Positions 45,772 to 54,011 of a DNA stretch of 64,000 bases are shown here, piece after piece. The translations under genes and the position numbers were made by a program. The DNA is from Acidobacteriota bacterium (GTDB lineage Bacteria; Acidobacteriota; Vicinamibacteria; Vicinamibacterales; UBA2999). Position 1 is the stretch's first letter, and every line of letters begins with the position of its first letter. The stretch covers positions 59,706 to 123,705 of the forward strand of contig CANIBQ010000004.1 in NCBI GenBank assembly GCA_947465645.1, in the 5' to 3' direction. The notes under the pieces were generated by a model. The model saw nothing but the letters and a program-made list of their open reading frames with translations. It made no database searches and was not told the DNA's origin.

Positions 45772-46653
45772 TCAATTCGTCGATGCCTTGGGCACGGGCA
45801 GGGTCTTCAGCTTCTCCCGGTACTCCGGATACATCGTCGCGGCGCCGCCCTTGATCGCTTCGAGCGGGATACCCTGCTTCTTCGCGGCGTCCTCGATGTA
45901 CGGGTTCTTCCCGGGCAGGAAGTGCGGGAAGCCTTCCTGGACGTTCTCGACGCCTACGGTGCAGGGAAAATACGGCAGCTCCTGGTGGACGTTGCGGCGG
46001 AAGCTGATCGACTGCAGGTGCGGCTCGTCCATGTAGACCGGATCGTCGAGCAGCGTCGTGACGGTCATGATGTCGCCGTCCAGCATCAGGTACTCGGTGA
46101 CCTTCGCCTTCTCGCTGAACATCGCGGTGTTGGCGCGGATGTAGCTCTCCTTCAGGTGGGTGGTCGTGATGACGAGGGTGTTGCCGTCGAACCTGGCGGT
46201 GGAGAATCCCGCCCACGTGTGCGGCGCCCATTCCGGAGGATGCGGCCGGCCGTCCATGTAGATCGGGCGGTCGGGCGCGCGGAAGAACTGCACGTGGTAC
46301 GCGACCATGTCGCGCGAGATGGGGTCGTTCTCCTTGGTGATGCGGAGCCCGCCGCCGTAGAACCAGTTGTAGACGCCGGGATGCGGCCGGCACACGAACT
46401 CGGGAATCGACCAGTCCGAGATATCCCCCGTGTCCGCGCGCATGCGCCCCGCCGCGTTGTACGGCAAGCCGGAGTAGTCGTAGAGATCGGCCGTGAAGCC
46501 AATCTCGTGGGCGATCTCGGTCCACTCGCCGCTGAAGTCGGTGGTCTGGAGGGTCGTGGTGAACGCCGCCTGGCCGAACGCCGGGACGCTGAGCGCCATC
46601 GTGATCAGTAAGCAGCCGACGCCCGTCGCCGCCGCGCGAGTGATGCTAGACAT
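45772..46653 (-). CDS. secreted DxSGxW-type protein
   Basis: A 293-residue protein with a signal peptide ending near AFGQA. 'TDFSGEWTEIAHE' is the shared N-terminal motif. 'GGLRITKENDPISRDMVAYHVQFF', 'IYMDGRPHPPEWAPHTWAGFSTARFDGNTLVITTTHLKESYIRAN' and 'DPVYMDEPHLQSISFRRN' match its paralogues at 47469, 48382 and 53223. The MDGRxHP and G-x-LVI-TT strands are the most conserved part. Function unknown. It ends 17 bases before the MBL-fold gene. Confidence 0.75.
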   Translation of the reverse strand: MSSITRAAATGVGCLLITMALSVPAFGQAAFTTTLQTTDFSGEWTEIAHEIGFTADLYDYSGLPYNAAGRMRADTGDISDWSIPEFVCRPHPGVYNWFYGGGLRITKENDPISRDMVAYHVQFFRAPDRPIYMDGRPHPPEWAPHTWAGFSTARFDGNTLVITTTHLKESYIRANTAMFSEKAKVTEYLMLDGDIMTVTTLLDDPVYMDEPHLQSISFRRNVHQELPYFPCTVGVENVQEGFPHFLPGKNPYIEDAAKKQGIPLEAIKGGAATMYPEYREKLKTLPVPKASTN

Positions 46654-46683
46654 GTGCCCTCCGAGAAACCGTGCAGACGGGGT

Positions 46684-47301
46684 TCAGCGGCGCGGCAGCT
46701 CGACTCGATCCCACACGACGTGGCCATTGTCGCGGTCGCCGGCGAAATTGGTCCAGACCAGCGTCCTGCCGTCGGGGGACACGCGGTACATCACGCGCTC
46801 GTCGATGACGCCCTTGGTCGAACGCTCGCGATAGAGCGTGTTGCGATCGACCAGCCACATCGCGACCGTCTGCCCCAACCCGTTGGGTCCCTGCGGATCC
46901 TTGTAGATATTCTTTCCGTCGAGCTTAAACCAGTACTCGCGACCGTCGTCAGTGAACTTGGTCTTGTAGCTGTCGTCCTTCGGCGGGTAGAAGAGGAACG
47001 TCTCAGTCCTGATGCCGCCGTCCACCGCCGTGTAGATCGTCATCCCGGTATCCTTGAAACGGCCCGCCGCCTTCATGCCGGGATCGGATTTCTCGAAATT
47101 GATCCGCCAGGCGCCGATGATCGGCAGCTTCGACGGGTCGGTCTTCTCGGCCGCAACCCGGTAACTGCCGATGAAGCCGGCCGGCGGGGCCTCGGGCATG
47201 GGGCCGGCCTGGCCGCGCTGACCCGACACCGGCGCCCCGTACAACAGCACTGACGCCATCACTGTCGAGACCACGGCGAGACCACGCGTCATTCTGCTCA
47301 T
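46684..47301 (-). CDS. secreted lipocalin-like protein of unknown function
   Basis: A 205-residue protein with a signal peptide ending near VSGQ. 'IIGAWRINFEKSDPGM' is a distant form of the G-x-W motif of the cluster, and 'RTETFLFYPPKDDSYKTKFTDDGREYWFKLDGKNIY', 'DRNTLYRERSTKGVIDERVMYRVSPDGRTLVWTNFAGD' are strand-rich repeats typical of the related secreted family. The 167-base gap upstream (47302-47468) holds no clear gene. Confidence 0.68.
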   Translation of the reverse strand: MSRMTRGLAVVSTVMASVLLYGAPVSGQRGQAGPMPEAPPAGFIGSYRVAAEKTDPSKLPIIGAWRINFEKSDPGMKAAGRFKDTGMTIYTAVDGGIRTETFLFYPPKDDSYKTKFTDDGREYWFKLDGKNIYKDPQGPNGLGQTVAMWLVDRNTLYRERSTKGVIDERVMYRVSPDGRTLVWTNFAGDRDNGHVVWDRVELPRR

Positions 47302-47468
47302 CGCTCTCTCCTGAATCAGTTACCGGCGGGGGAAGTGACCTGGACGGCCGGGAGCCGTGCACCTGTCGCGCACGCCCGACCGTGTTGAACCGCTCGACGA
47401 TGTGCGCGGCGCCGCCAGCATCACCGGTGCAGCAGCGGCCAGCACGACGCGCGCTGGCATGTCCATGC

Positions 47469-48368
47469 TTACTTGGGGAGGGGCTTCTCGCCGTGCGACA
47501 TGTCGTAGACGTTCTTCAGGTGGATCAGGTCGACGTTGCCCTCATGGCACGTGTCCTCGCCGTCGAAGTTGTGGTTCAGCGCCCGGCGCAGCAGCGGCGT
47601 GGTCGACTTGATCGTCCACGGCTGCGTGAAGACCTTCGGGTCGTTGATCGTCATCGTCCAGTTGATGGTGTTCGAGTCGGTCATCGTGAAGCGCTCGACC
47701 AGGTGCGCATCGGCGCTGTAGAAATCCCCGCCCAGCGCCATCCGCGTCTTGCCGTTGAAATTCCTCGTCTCGACGACCAGCGTGTCGCCTTCCCACCGGC
47801 CGATCGAGTCGCCAAGCCACAGGCGAATGCCCTGCGGCAGATGCTGCTTCCGGTCCAGCGGGATGATGCGGGTGATGTGCTGGGTGTCGTTGATGATGAA
47901 GTTGTTCCCGGAAAACATGAACTCCTTCGCGAACTGGTGGGTGCGGCCGATGTCGTAGAACTCGCAATGGCCCACCGGGTCCTCGTAGCCATTTGCGTCG
48001 TCGCGCCGGCGGTCGCGCTCGGCCAGCGACCAGGGCTGGTAGGGAATGATGCCGTTGGGCGGATCGATGATCAGCGTCTTGCCCGCTTGAATCCCGAATC
48101 CCCCCGGGTGGTCTTCGAGGATCACGGTGTTGTGCAGCACCCCCGCGGATCCATCCCAGTAACCGCTCAGATCGGGCTTGCCGTCAGACCTTCGCGGCAC
48201 CGGCCCCGTGGGTGCCGGGGGTGGGGGGAGTCGCCGGCCCGGCGCCTGCGCATCGGGGCCGGAGGAGCCAATCGGCTCCTGCGGCCGTTGCTGCTGCGCA
48301 GGAGTCGTGGCGGCGAGGATGACGAACAGCGCGGTGAACGATGACAGGAAGCGGTTGCTGGTGCTCAT
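47469..48368 (-). CDS. secreted DxSGxW-type protein
   Basis: A 299-residue protein from ATG 48368, with GAGGATTTGAGC upstream. A signal peptide is followed by a Pro-rich linker. 'RSDGKPDLSGYWDGSAG' gives the motif. 'GIIPYQPWSLAERDRRRDD', 'GRTHQFAKEFMFSGNNFIIND', 'LWLGDSIGRWEGDTLVVETRNFNGKTRMAL' and 'VERFTMTDSNTINWTMTINDPKVFTQPWTIKS' match the paralogue at 48382 strongly in the second half. Function unknown; the long conserved W-E-G-D-TLVV-ET-N-F strand is diagnostic. Confidence 0.78.
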   Translation of the reverse strand: MSTSNRFLSSFTALFVILAATTPAQQQRPQEPIGSSGPDAQAPGRRLPPPPAPTGPVPRRSDGKPDLSGYWDGSAGVLHNTVILEDHPGGFGIQAGKTLIIDPPNGIIPYQPWSLAERDRRRDDANGYEDPVGHCEFYDIGRTHQFAKEFMFSGNNFIINDTQHITRIIPLDRKQHLPQGIRLWLGDSIGRWEGDTLVVETRNFNGKTRMALGGDFYSADAHLVERFTMTDSNTINWTMTINDPKVFTQPWTIKSTTPLLRRALNHNFDGEDTCHEGNVDLIHLKNVYDMSHGEKPLPK

Positions 48369-48381
48369 GCTCAAATCCTCG

Positions 48382-49218
48382 TCACTGAATGACGTCAAAG
48401 TCTCTGGGCCACGCGTGGTGGATGCCCAGGTCGTCCAGCATGTTCGTGCACTCGTAGTCGAGCAGCCCGACGTCCTTCTGGCGCTGGAGGGTCATCCTGA
48501 TGGTCCACGGGCGCGTGAACACCTTCGGGTCGGTCATCGTCGCTTCGTACTGCAGCGTGTCGGCGTTGATCGGGGTGTAGCGCTCGACCACCGTCAGCGC
48601 GTCGCTATGGAAGTTGCCGGCCATGTCGAACCACGTGTAGCTGTTGAAGTTCTTCAGGTCCACGACCAGAGAGTTGCCTTCGAACCGGCCGCGCGGCATG
48701 CCCATCCAGTTGGACTCCGATTCGTCGAGCGTCGCTGGCGGCTTGGCGTTGAGCGGCACCAGGCGCTTCTTGTGGCTCCACTCGTACACGAACGACGTGT
48801 ACTGCGGCGTCTGGATGATCTGGAAGGGCCACCCGAGGTAGGTCATGCGAGGAATGCCAGGCAGGTAGCATTTCGCGAGCGGATCCGAATTCTTGTACGG
48901 ATCCGTCTCATGCACCTTCGCGAGGTTCTGCTTGCGCTTCTCGAGCGCCTCGGGGCGGTAGGGGATTTTTCCGTCGGGCGGGTCGACGACGAACCCGCGT
49001 CCCGCGGGGACGCCTGGCCTGGCGCCGTGATCCTCGAGGTCGTACTTCGCCAGGTTCCAGGCCCGCCACACGCCCTGCAGATCGGGCTGGCCGGCCGCGG
49101 TGCGCGGCGGCGTATAGGCCGGCGCGCCGCCCTGCGCGGTGACGCGCGGCGACAGTGAAGAGGAGAAGGCCGCCACGGCGACCCCGACGATCGATACGGC
49201 CACCAGACGATTGCGCAT
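48382..49218 (-). CDS. secreted DxSGxW-type protein
   Basis: A 278-residue protein (a GTG two codons upstream at 49224 is an alternative start). 'AAGQPDLQGVWRAWN' is the motif. 'GFVVDPPDGKIPYRPEALEKRKQN', 'PRGRFEGNSLVVDLKNFNSYTWFDMAGNFHSDALTVVERYTPINADTLQYEATMTDPKVFTRPWTIRMTLQR' align with the gene at 47469, thirteen bases downstream. The two look like a tandem duplication. The function is unknown. Confidence 0.78.
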   Translation of the reverse strand: MRNRLVAVSIVGVAVAAFSSSLSPRVTAQGGAPAYTPPRTAAGQPDLQGVWRAWNLAKYDLEDHGARPGVPAGRGFVVDPPDGKIPYRPEALEKRKQNLAKVHETDPYKNSDPLAKCYLPGIPRMTYLGWPFQIIQTPQYTSFVYEWSHKKRLVPLNAKPPATLDESESNWMGMPRGRFEGNSLVVDLKNFNSYTWFDMAGNFHSDALTVVERYTPINADTLQYEATMTDPKVFTRPWTIRMTLQRQKDVGLLDYECTNMLDDLGIHHAWPRDFDVIQ

Positions 49219-49238
49219 GTCCACCCTATGTCTCCACC

Positions 49239-49727
49239 CTACGTCGACCTGTCGTAGACGGCTTTCTCAGTGCTGCTCTCACCGTCTTCGATACGGGATT
49301 TTTCAATCGTCAGGACGTTGCCGTTCACGCTCCAGATTTCCTTGAAGGTCACCACCGTATCGCCGGCGGGCGAGGAGAACGAGCGGCGCGTGTTGATCAC
49401 CACGTTCGCCCCCTCGAACCTCGCGTCGCCCACCTCTGTGAGCCCGCGCGGGGCTTCCACGTTGACCTTGCTGCCGTCCAGTTTGTAGCTGGCGGTCAGC
49501 GGCGCCTGGCGCACGCTGGTGCTGGCGACGTTGAACTCGGTCGCCGTCTGCTTGACGACGACCTGGCTCGGGAACGCGATGTTCGGCGTGTTGCCGGCGA
49601 TCCCGGGCGTGCTCTTCAGCTGGTTGAACTTCCACGTCCCGGAAAAATCCGGCTTCGCCTGCGCAAGCAGTCCCGCCTGCGCGCCCAACGCCAGGGCTAC
49701 GCCCAGGACGATCATCAATTGCTTCAT
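49239..49727 (-). CDS. secreted DxSGxW-type small protein
   Basis: A 162-residue protein from ATG 49727. After a signal peptide, 'KPDFSGTWKFNQLKSTPG' gives the motif. 'LTASYKLDGSKVNVEAPRG', 'ANVVINTRRSFSSPAGDTVVTFKEIWSVNGNVLTIEKSRIEDG' form lipocalin-like strands. It is shorter than its neighbours and is preceded by a DUF6152 gene, repeating the DUF6152/DxSGxW pairing. Confidence 0.72.
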   Translation of the reverse strand: MKQLMIVLGVALALGAQAGLLAQAKPDFSGTWKFNQLKSTPGIAGNTPNIAFPSQVVVKQTATEFNVASTSVRQAPLTASYKLDGSKVNVEAPRGLTEVGDARFEGANVVINTRRSFSSPAGDTVVTFKEIWSVNGNVLTIEKSRIEDGESSTEKAVYDRST

Positions 49728-49783
49728 GGTTCGAACTCCCGCGAACAAAGGATTCGGTCGTCGCCTCGGTACGCCTCGGGACG

Positions 49784-50188
49784 TTACGGGTTGGCGGCCG
49801 GGACCTCGTCGCTCACGAACTCTTTCTTGGCGGCGACCAGGGTGAAGCTGCTGGCATTCACGGTCGGCGTACCGTCCTTCGCGAGGAAGCCCTTGATGAT
49901 GACTTCCGCCCCGATGAAGTCTTCCTTGCGCAGGCCTTGCCTCAGCAGGTTGCTCGCCCCGGCGCTCTCGACTTCCCAGTTCACCACCAGCCCCGTCGTC
50001 GGGTTCTTCACGTCGACGTAGATGTGGGCGTGGGGATTCGACCATCCGAGCTTGCTGACGGTCCCTCTCAGCGTGACCGGCTTATTGCCGTCGTAGGTCG
50101 CGGAAAAGGAATGATGAGCGTGCACCGACAGGGTTGCTGCGAGCAGAATCCCGACCGATACCGTGGCGAACGCCAGCTTCATGCGCAT
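49784..50188 (-). CDS. DUF6152 family exported protein
   Basis: A 134-residue protein with a signal peptide cut before AHHS. 'AHHSFSATYDGNKPVTLRGTVSKLGWSNPHAHIYVDVKNP' is the family signature, and 'EVIIKGFLAKDGTPTVNASSFTL' the last strands. The His pair at the mature N-terminus and the conserved Asn-Pro-His could bind a metal ion. It is the second of three paralogues in this window, directly upstream of a DxSGxW gene. Confidence 0.8.
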   Translation of the reverse strand: MRMKLAFATVSVGILLAATLSVHAHHSFSATYDGNKPVTLRGTVSKLGWSNPHAHIYVDVKNPTTGLVVNWEVESAGASNLLRQGLRKEDFIGAEVIIKGFLAKDGTPTVNASSFTLVAAKKEFVSDEVPAANP

Positions 50189-50260
50189 AATGGCTCCTGT
50201 CTTAATGTGTCAAGCCGCGGAAGTGGCCCGATGCTAGCACCGGGGGCTCCGGGCAGCAAG

Positions 50261-51892
50261 TCAGCGGGTCGCCGGCGCCGTCACCAGGTGGCGCTTGAAG
50301 AACGCCATCGCCTTCGGCCACGCATCCTGCGTCGCCGCCATGTTCCTGCCGAGATCCTGACGGTAGAGGAACACGTGCGTGCCCTCCGCGTACACCTCCA
50401 CCTCGAACGGCTTGCCAAGTCGCTTCATGTCAGCGGTCGCCGGCCCGATCCGCGGAGCGAGCCCGAGATCGTTGGCGCCGAAGAACGCCGACACCGGCGC
50501 CTTGATCCGCGCCATCACCGGCTCGGGCGGCGGTGCGCCGTAAAAGACGACCGACGCGTTCACGCCTTCGATTTCGGCCGCCGCTTCCCACGCCAGGCCG
50601 CCGCCCATGCAGAAGCCGGTGGCGCCGAGCTTGCCGTTGGACATCGGCAGCTTGAGCGCGTAGTCACGCGCGACGCGAATCCGGTCGAGGACCTCCGCGT
50701 GGCTGATGCGGTTGAGCGCGGCACCGGAGTCGTCGGGGAACTGGAATGAATCGTAGTTGCCGCCGTTCGGGCCGAGCCCGGAGGTCAGGTCAGGGAGCAC
50801 CGCGATGAACCCCTCGTAGGCGAGCTGATCGGCGATGCCCCGAAGCCAGTTGGCGCCGCCACCCCTGGTGATCGGCTCCCCCATGTCCATCCCGGGGCCG
50901 GGCTGAAACACCAGGACGACCGGGGCCTTCGCGACGTTCTGCGGATACGAAATCCAGGTATGCAGAGTCTTGCCAGCCGCCATCGGAATGTCGACCCACT
51001 CCCCTTTACGCGGCGACTGGGCCACGGTCTTGGCCGCCATCAGGAAATTGGCGGGCAGGTCGGCCCGCTTTGCCCGCATGCCGCCGGTCTCCGGGGGCGC
51101 CGGAGCGGGGCCCGCCTGACCGGCGCGTCCCGCCTGCTGCGCGACCGGCGCCACTGGCACATCGATCTGCGCCGAGACCGCCGCGGTTGCCTGGTGCCAC
51201 GCGTGGTCCGTCAGCTCGTAGGTCACGGTCCGCGGCTGCGACGACCCGGGCCGGGCGGCTGCGATGGTCGTGTCGATGCGGCCGGAATTCCCGGCGAAGG
51301 TGAAGTGCACCGCGGCGGCACGGCCATTCGAGCCAGGCATGCCGATCGCGTACTGGTTCACGGCGGCGGAGCGCCGGGCAATCATCTCGCGCTGGTCAGA
51401 CAGCGCGCGAACCACGGCATCAGGGTCGGCAAACGAGCTGGTGCCGCCGCCATCAGGGCCCAGGCCGCTCAGGAGATCGGGCACCACCGCGACAAAGCCG
51501 CCGGCCGCCGCGTCGTCGCCCACGGCGCGCAGCCAGTCGCTCATGCCCTGGTTGTTGGCGGTGATGACGACGACCGGGGCGCGGTCGTCTGCCCGGTCGG
51601 GGAACACGACGAACGACCGAACCGTCGTGTCGCCCACCGGTATGTCGATCCATTGCGGATGACGGGTCCCGGCGAGTGCGGAGCTCAGCGCCGCCTTCGC
51701 GGCTTCTTCCGAGGGAAGACCCGCCCGCGTGAGCAGGTCCGCGCTGACCGTGATGTACCCGGTCCGGCTAAAGCCGGACACTACGCCGGCCGGGCTCGAG
51801 GCGGACATTACGCCTGGCTGCCCGAATACGAATCCACCGCCCGCCATGGCGGCGACAGCGGTGACGGCGACGGTGAATGCGCGCACTTTCAT
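50261..51892 (-). CDS. fused tandem dienelactone-hydrolase-like protein, exported
   Basis: A 543-residue protein from ATG 51892 after GGGAGGTAGAG. A signal peptide leads to two related alpha/beta-hydrolase halves. Both open with 'GEWVDIPM' or 'HPQWIDIPVGDTTVRSFVVFP' and 'DLLSGLGPDGG' or 'DLTSGLGPNGG'. The second half keeps the dienelactone hydrolase triad: Cys near 428 (GATGFCMGGG), Asp in FFGANDLG and His in EGTHVFLYR. In the first half the nucleophile elbow reads IGMPGSNGRA, without Cys, so it is probably inactive. Residues about 33-48 are encoded by a palindrome family B copy. Confidence 0.82.
   Translation of the reverse strand: MKVRAFTVAVTAVAAMAGGGFVFGQPGVMSASSPAGVVSGFSRTGYITVSADLLTRAGLPSEEAAKAALSSALAGTRHPQWIDIPVGDTTVRSFVVFPDRADDRAPVVVITANNQGMSDWLRAVGDDAAAGGFVAVVPDLLSGLGPDGGGTSSFADPDAVVRALSDQREMIARRSAAVNQYAIGMPGSNGRAAAVHFTFAGNSGRIDTTIAAARPGSSQPRTVTYELTDHAWHQATAAVSAQIDVPVAPVAQQAGRAGQAGPAPAPPETGGMRAKRADLPANFLMAAKTVAQSPRKGEWVDIPMAAGKTLHTWISYPQNVAKAPVVLVFQPGPGMDMGEPITRGGGANWLRGIADQLAYEGFIAVLPDLTSGLGPNGGNYDSFQFPDDSGAALNRISHAEVLDRIRVARDYALKLPMSNGKLGATGFCMGGGLAWEAAAEIEGVNASVVFYGAPPPEPVMARIKAPVSAFFGANDLGLAPRIGPATADMKRLGKPFEVEVYAEGTHVFLYRQDLGRNMAATQDAWPKAMAFFKRHLVTAPATR
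51758..51784. repeat. palindrome family B copy inside the hydrolase coding region
   Basis: Arms GTCCGGCT (51762-51769) and AGCCGGAC (51772-51779). Read on the minus strand it encodes VVSGFSRTGYITV just after the signal peptide. This is the opposite reading of the repeat from the one in the M1 peptidase. Confidence 0.8.
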
Positions 51893-51928
51893 CTCTACCT
51901 CCCGGCGAACGAACGAAACGGAGTTTGA

Positions 51929-52024
51929 TGTTCCGAGTTCCATGTTCCCTGTTCCAGGTTCGAAGAACCCGAACTCGAACCCGGAACTCAGAACTCAGAA
52001 CTCAGAACTCAGAACTCAGAACTA
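51929..52024. repeat. seven-base array with mirrored halves
   Basis: Fourteen seven-base steps. The left units read TGTTCCG, AGTTCCA, TGTTCCC, TGTTCCA, GGTTCGA. The right units read AGAACCC, GAACTCG, AACCCGG and then AACTCAG five times without change. Left (GTTCC) and right (GGAAC/GAACT) cores are complementary, so the array folds on itself. It lies between two minus-strand genes and reaches the stop of the cytochrome gene. Confidence 0.9.
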
Positions 52025-53176
52025 TTACGGCCGCGGTATCCCCGGCGCCGGCTGCGCGAACAGCGCCGCGTCAACCGGCACGTTCGGCTGAATCTCGCTC
52101 AGCTTGATCGTCATCTGCATGTAGGTCTGGCTCGCCGTCCACGTGAACGGCATCTTGACGCCGGCCACGTCGCGATAGTCGGCGTAGTTGATCTCGGTCG
52201 GTACCGGACCCACCGGCGTGTCGTTCCAGCGCACCCACCGGGCGAGCAGGCCGGACTTGCTGTCGAAATACAGGTTCACCGGCAGCAGCCCGGGATTGAT
52301 CCCCTGCAGCACCTGCACGGGAACGTCGTCAATAGCGCTGCGGCCCACCTTCCACTGCGCGAAGGCCTGCTTGATGGTGGCCGGGAACGCCACCATCGCC
52401 TCGACCCTGTAGCGGTCGAGGTTGCCGCTGGTCAGCGTCTCGATTGGCACCGGGGCGTCGGGGCCGGCCCACCAGCCGTTGCGGCCGTTGAACACACGAC
52501 GGCTGTCTCCATCGGCCGTGTGGACGATCCAGGTTCGCTGATTGGGCGCCTTGCCGTAGATGTCCACCGGCACTTCCTTGAACGCCGTGTCGAAGCCGGA
52601 GTAGGTGCCCTTCGCGTGAAAACTCGTCAGCCGTGCGAGCTGCGCCGGCCCGCCGAGCGCCTGCAGGTACTTGTCGATGATCGGGTCAGGGGATTCGGCG
52701 GTGGCGCCGGGAAGATTGATCACGTTTGGATCGTCGTCCGGAGGGCCGTACTGCACCGACAGGCGCGGCGCGTTGACGGGAATGGTCGCGCCACGGTGGC
52801 AGGTGTAACAGGTGACGCGCGTCTGGCCCTGGAAGAAGCCCTTGTTGACCGTGTTCATCATCGCGATCATCTGCCGCGCGCGCACGATCCGCGGCGTCGA
52901 GTCGGCAAACGCCTCGTGCTTGAACACCGCCTCGCTGGAGTGGCAATAGGTGCAGTCCTCGCCCATCGCAGAGGCGAACATCCCCATCACGTCGAAGAAC
53001 GTGTCGACGGGAATCCCCTTCAGTACCCGGATGTCCTTGAACACGTTCTCGGTCATGACGGGGGCCTGCGGCGCCGCTCCCTGCTGCGCGGATACGCGCG
53101 CGGAGACGACTCCGAGCAAGCACACCATCGCCGCGCCCGTGGCCCAGAACACCGGGCGTTTCCAACCTAACTGCAT
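52025..53176 (-). CDS. diheme c-type cytochrome with lipoprotein-like C-terminal domain
   Basis: A 383-residue exported protein. Two heme motifs, CTYCH (75-79) and CYTCH (123-127), are spaced as in the photosynthetic reaction centre cytochrome c subunit family (CytoC_RC), with distal Met residues nearby (MGMFASAMG, MIAMMNTV). The later part (about 165-383, 'YLQALGGPAQLARLTSFHAKGTYSGF', 'KSGLLARWVRWNDTPVGPVPTEINYADYRDVAGVKMPFTW') is a LolA-like beta domain. The combination is common in secreted acidobacterial proteins of unknown role. It likely passes electrons in the periplasm. Confidence 0.85.
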   Translation of the reverse strand: MQLGWKRPVFWATGAAMVCLLGVVSARVSAQQGAAPQAPVMTENVFKDIRVLKGIPVDTFFDVMGMFASAMGEDCTYCHSSEAVFKHEAFADSTPRIVRARQMIAMMNTVNKGFFQGQTRVTCYTCHRGATIPVNAPRLSVQYGPPDDDPNVINLPGATAESPDPIIDKYLQALGGPAQLARLTSFHAKGTYSGFDTAFKEVPVDIYGKAPNQRTWIVHTADGDSRRVFNGRNGWWAGPDAPVPIETLTSGNLDRYRVEAMVAFPATIKQAFAQWKVGRSAIDDVPVQVLQGINPGLLPVNLYFDSKSGLLARWVRWNDTPVGPVPTEINYADYRDVAGVKMPFTWTASQTYMQMTIKLSEIQPNVPVDAALFAQPAPGIPRP

Positions 53177-53193
53177 GCTGTTAGCCTCCCGGA

Positions 53194-53217
53194 CTGCCTA
53201 CTGCCTACTGCCTACTA
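53194..53217. repeat. short seven-base array (CTGCCTA)
   Basis: CTGCCTA three times without change, then CTACGTG. It lies between the cytochrome start and the stop of the next minus-strand gene. Confidence 0.75.
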
Positions 53218-53222
53218 CGTGA

Positions 53223-54011
53223 TCACCGAAAGCCGCCGGCGACGCCGAAGAGATTGTTCTCCTGGCAGATGTACTCCATCAACTCCCCGGCGGGGTCCAG
53301 CGTGGCGGTGTAGGTCGTGGTAAACGGCCGCGAGTACGCGCCGGGGTCGTCGATCGTGACCTGGTTCTCGAGATGGCCGAAGTCCTTGCGCGTCCACCGC
53401 TCGATGGTGTGCAACTGCTCGGTGTGCGGGTGTCCCCGGCGGTCGAACCAGAACTTGTCGTTGAAGCCGACCGTGTCGATCACCAGCGTGTCGCCTTCCC
53501 ACGTCCCGATCGAATGGCCGAACCAGGTCAGATCGGGATCCTCGGGATGCTTGCGGCCGTCCATGAAAATCTGGCGGTAGCTGTGAATGTTGGCCTCCCA
53601 GAGCACGAAGATGTGCGTGTTCCGGTACTGCACGAACCGCCAGGGATAGCCGCCCGCCTGGCGCGGAATACCCATCGGCATGCAGTGCGCGTGGGGATCG
53701 TCTTCGGGCTTCCGTGAGTCGAGCAGCTTTTTGGCCCAGGGCAGCAGGGGAATCTCGCCCGGCTTGAACTTGCCCTGCACCTCCATGTCCTGCACCGGCC
53801 CACCGCCGGTCCAGGTGCCGCCGAGATCCATCGTACCGTCCGGCAGCCTCGGCGCCGGGCCGGACAACTTCGGGTCGACGCGCCCGCGCGCCGGCGCGCC
53901 TTCCTGCGCCGCGGACCCGGTGCCGAGCGTCACGCCGACCAGCGCGCACACCCCGGCGACCAGGTAGAGCGCACGCTTCAGCGTGCGCGGACTGCGCCAC
54001 CGTTGCTTCAT
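53223..54011 (-). CDS. secreted DxSGxW-type protein
   Basis: A 262-residue protein from ATG 54011, which overlaps the DUF6152 stop (ATGA). 'DGTMDLGGTWTGGG' is the motif. 'KPEDDPHAHCMPMGIPRQAGGYPWRFVQYRNTHIFVLWEANIHSYRQIFMDGRKHPEDPDLTWFGHSIGTWEGDTLVIDTVGFNDKFWFDRRGHPHTEQLHTIERWTRKD' is the fullest version of the conserved core in this window. Its many His, Asp and Glu residues could bind metal or substrate. Function unknown. Confidence 0.78.
   Translation of the reverse strand: MKQRWRSPRTLKRALYLVAGVCALVGVTLGTGSAAQEGAPARGRVDPKLSGPAPRLPDGTMDLGGTWTGGGPVQDMEVQGKFKPGEIPLLPWAKKLLDSRKPEDDPHAHCMPMGIPRQAGGYPWRFVQYRNTHIFVLWEANIHSYRQIFMDGRKHPEDPDLTWFGHSIGTWEGDTLVIDTVGFNDKFWFDRRGHPHTEQLHTIERWTRKDFGHLENQVTIDDPGAYSRPFTTTYTATLDPAGELMEYICQENNLFGVAGGFR

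Noticed and set aside
44663..46525. Single 620-residue frame joining two secreted proteins
   Set aside because: The first half is an out-of-frame shadow of the DxSGxW gene at 45772-46653; the MBL-fold part has its own start and signal peptide at 45754.
47302..47468. Small gene in the gap between two secreted-protein genes
   Set aside because: A short frame starting MDMPARVV looks like a signal peptide, but it has no ribosome site and continues without any family likeness.
51985..52019. CRISPR-like direct repeats
   Set aside because: Units are seven bases with no spacers; this is a tandem array.
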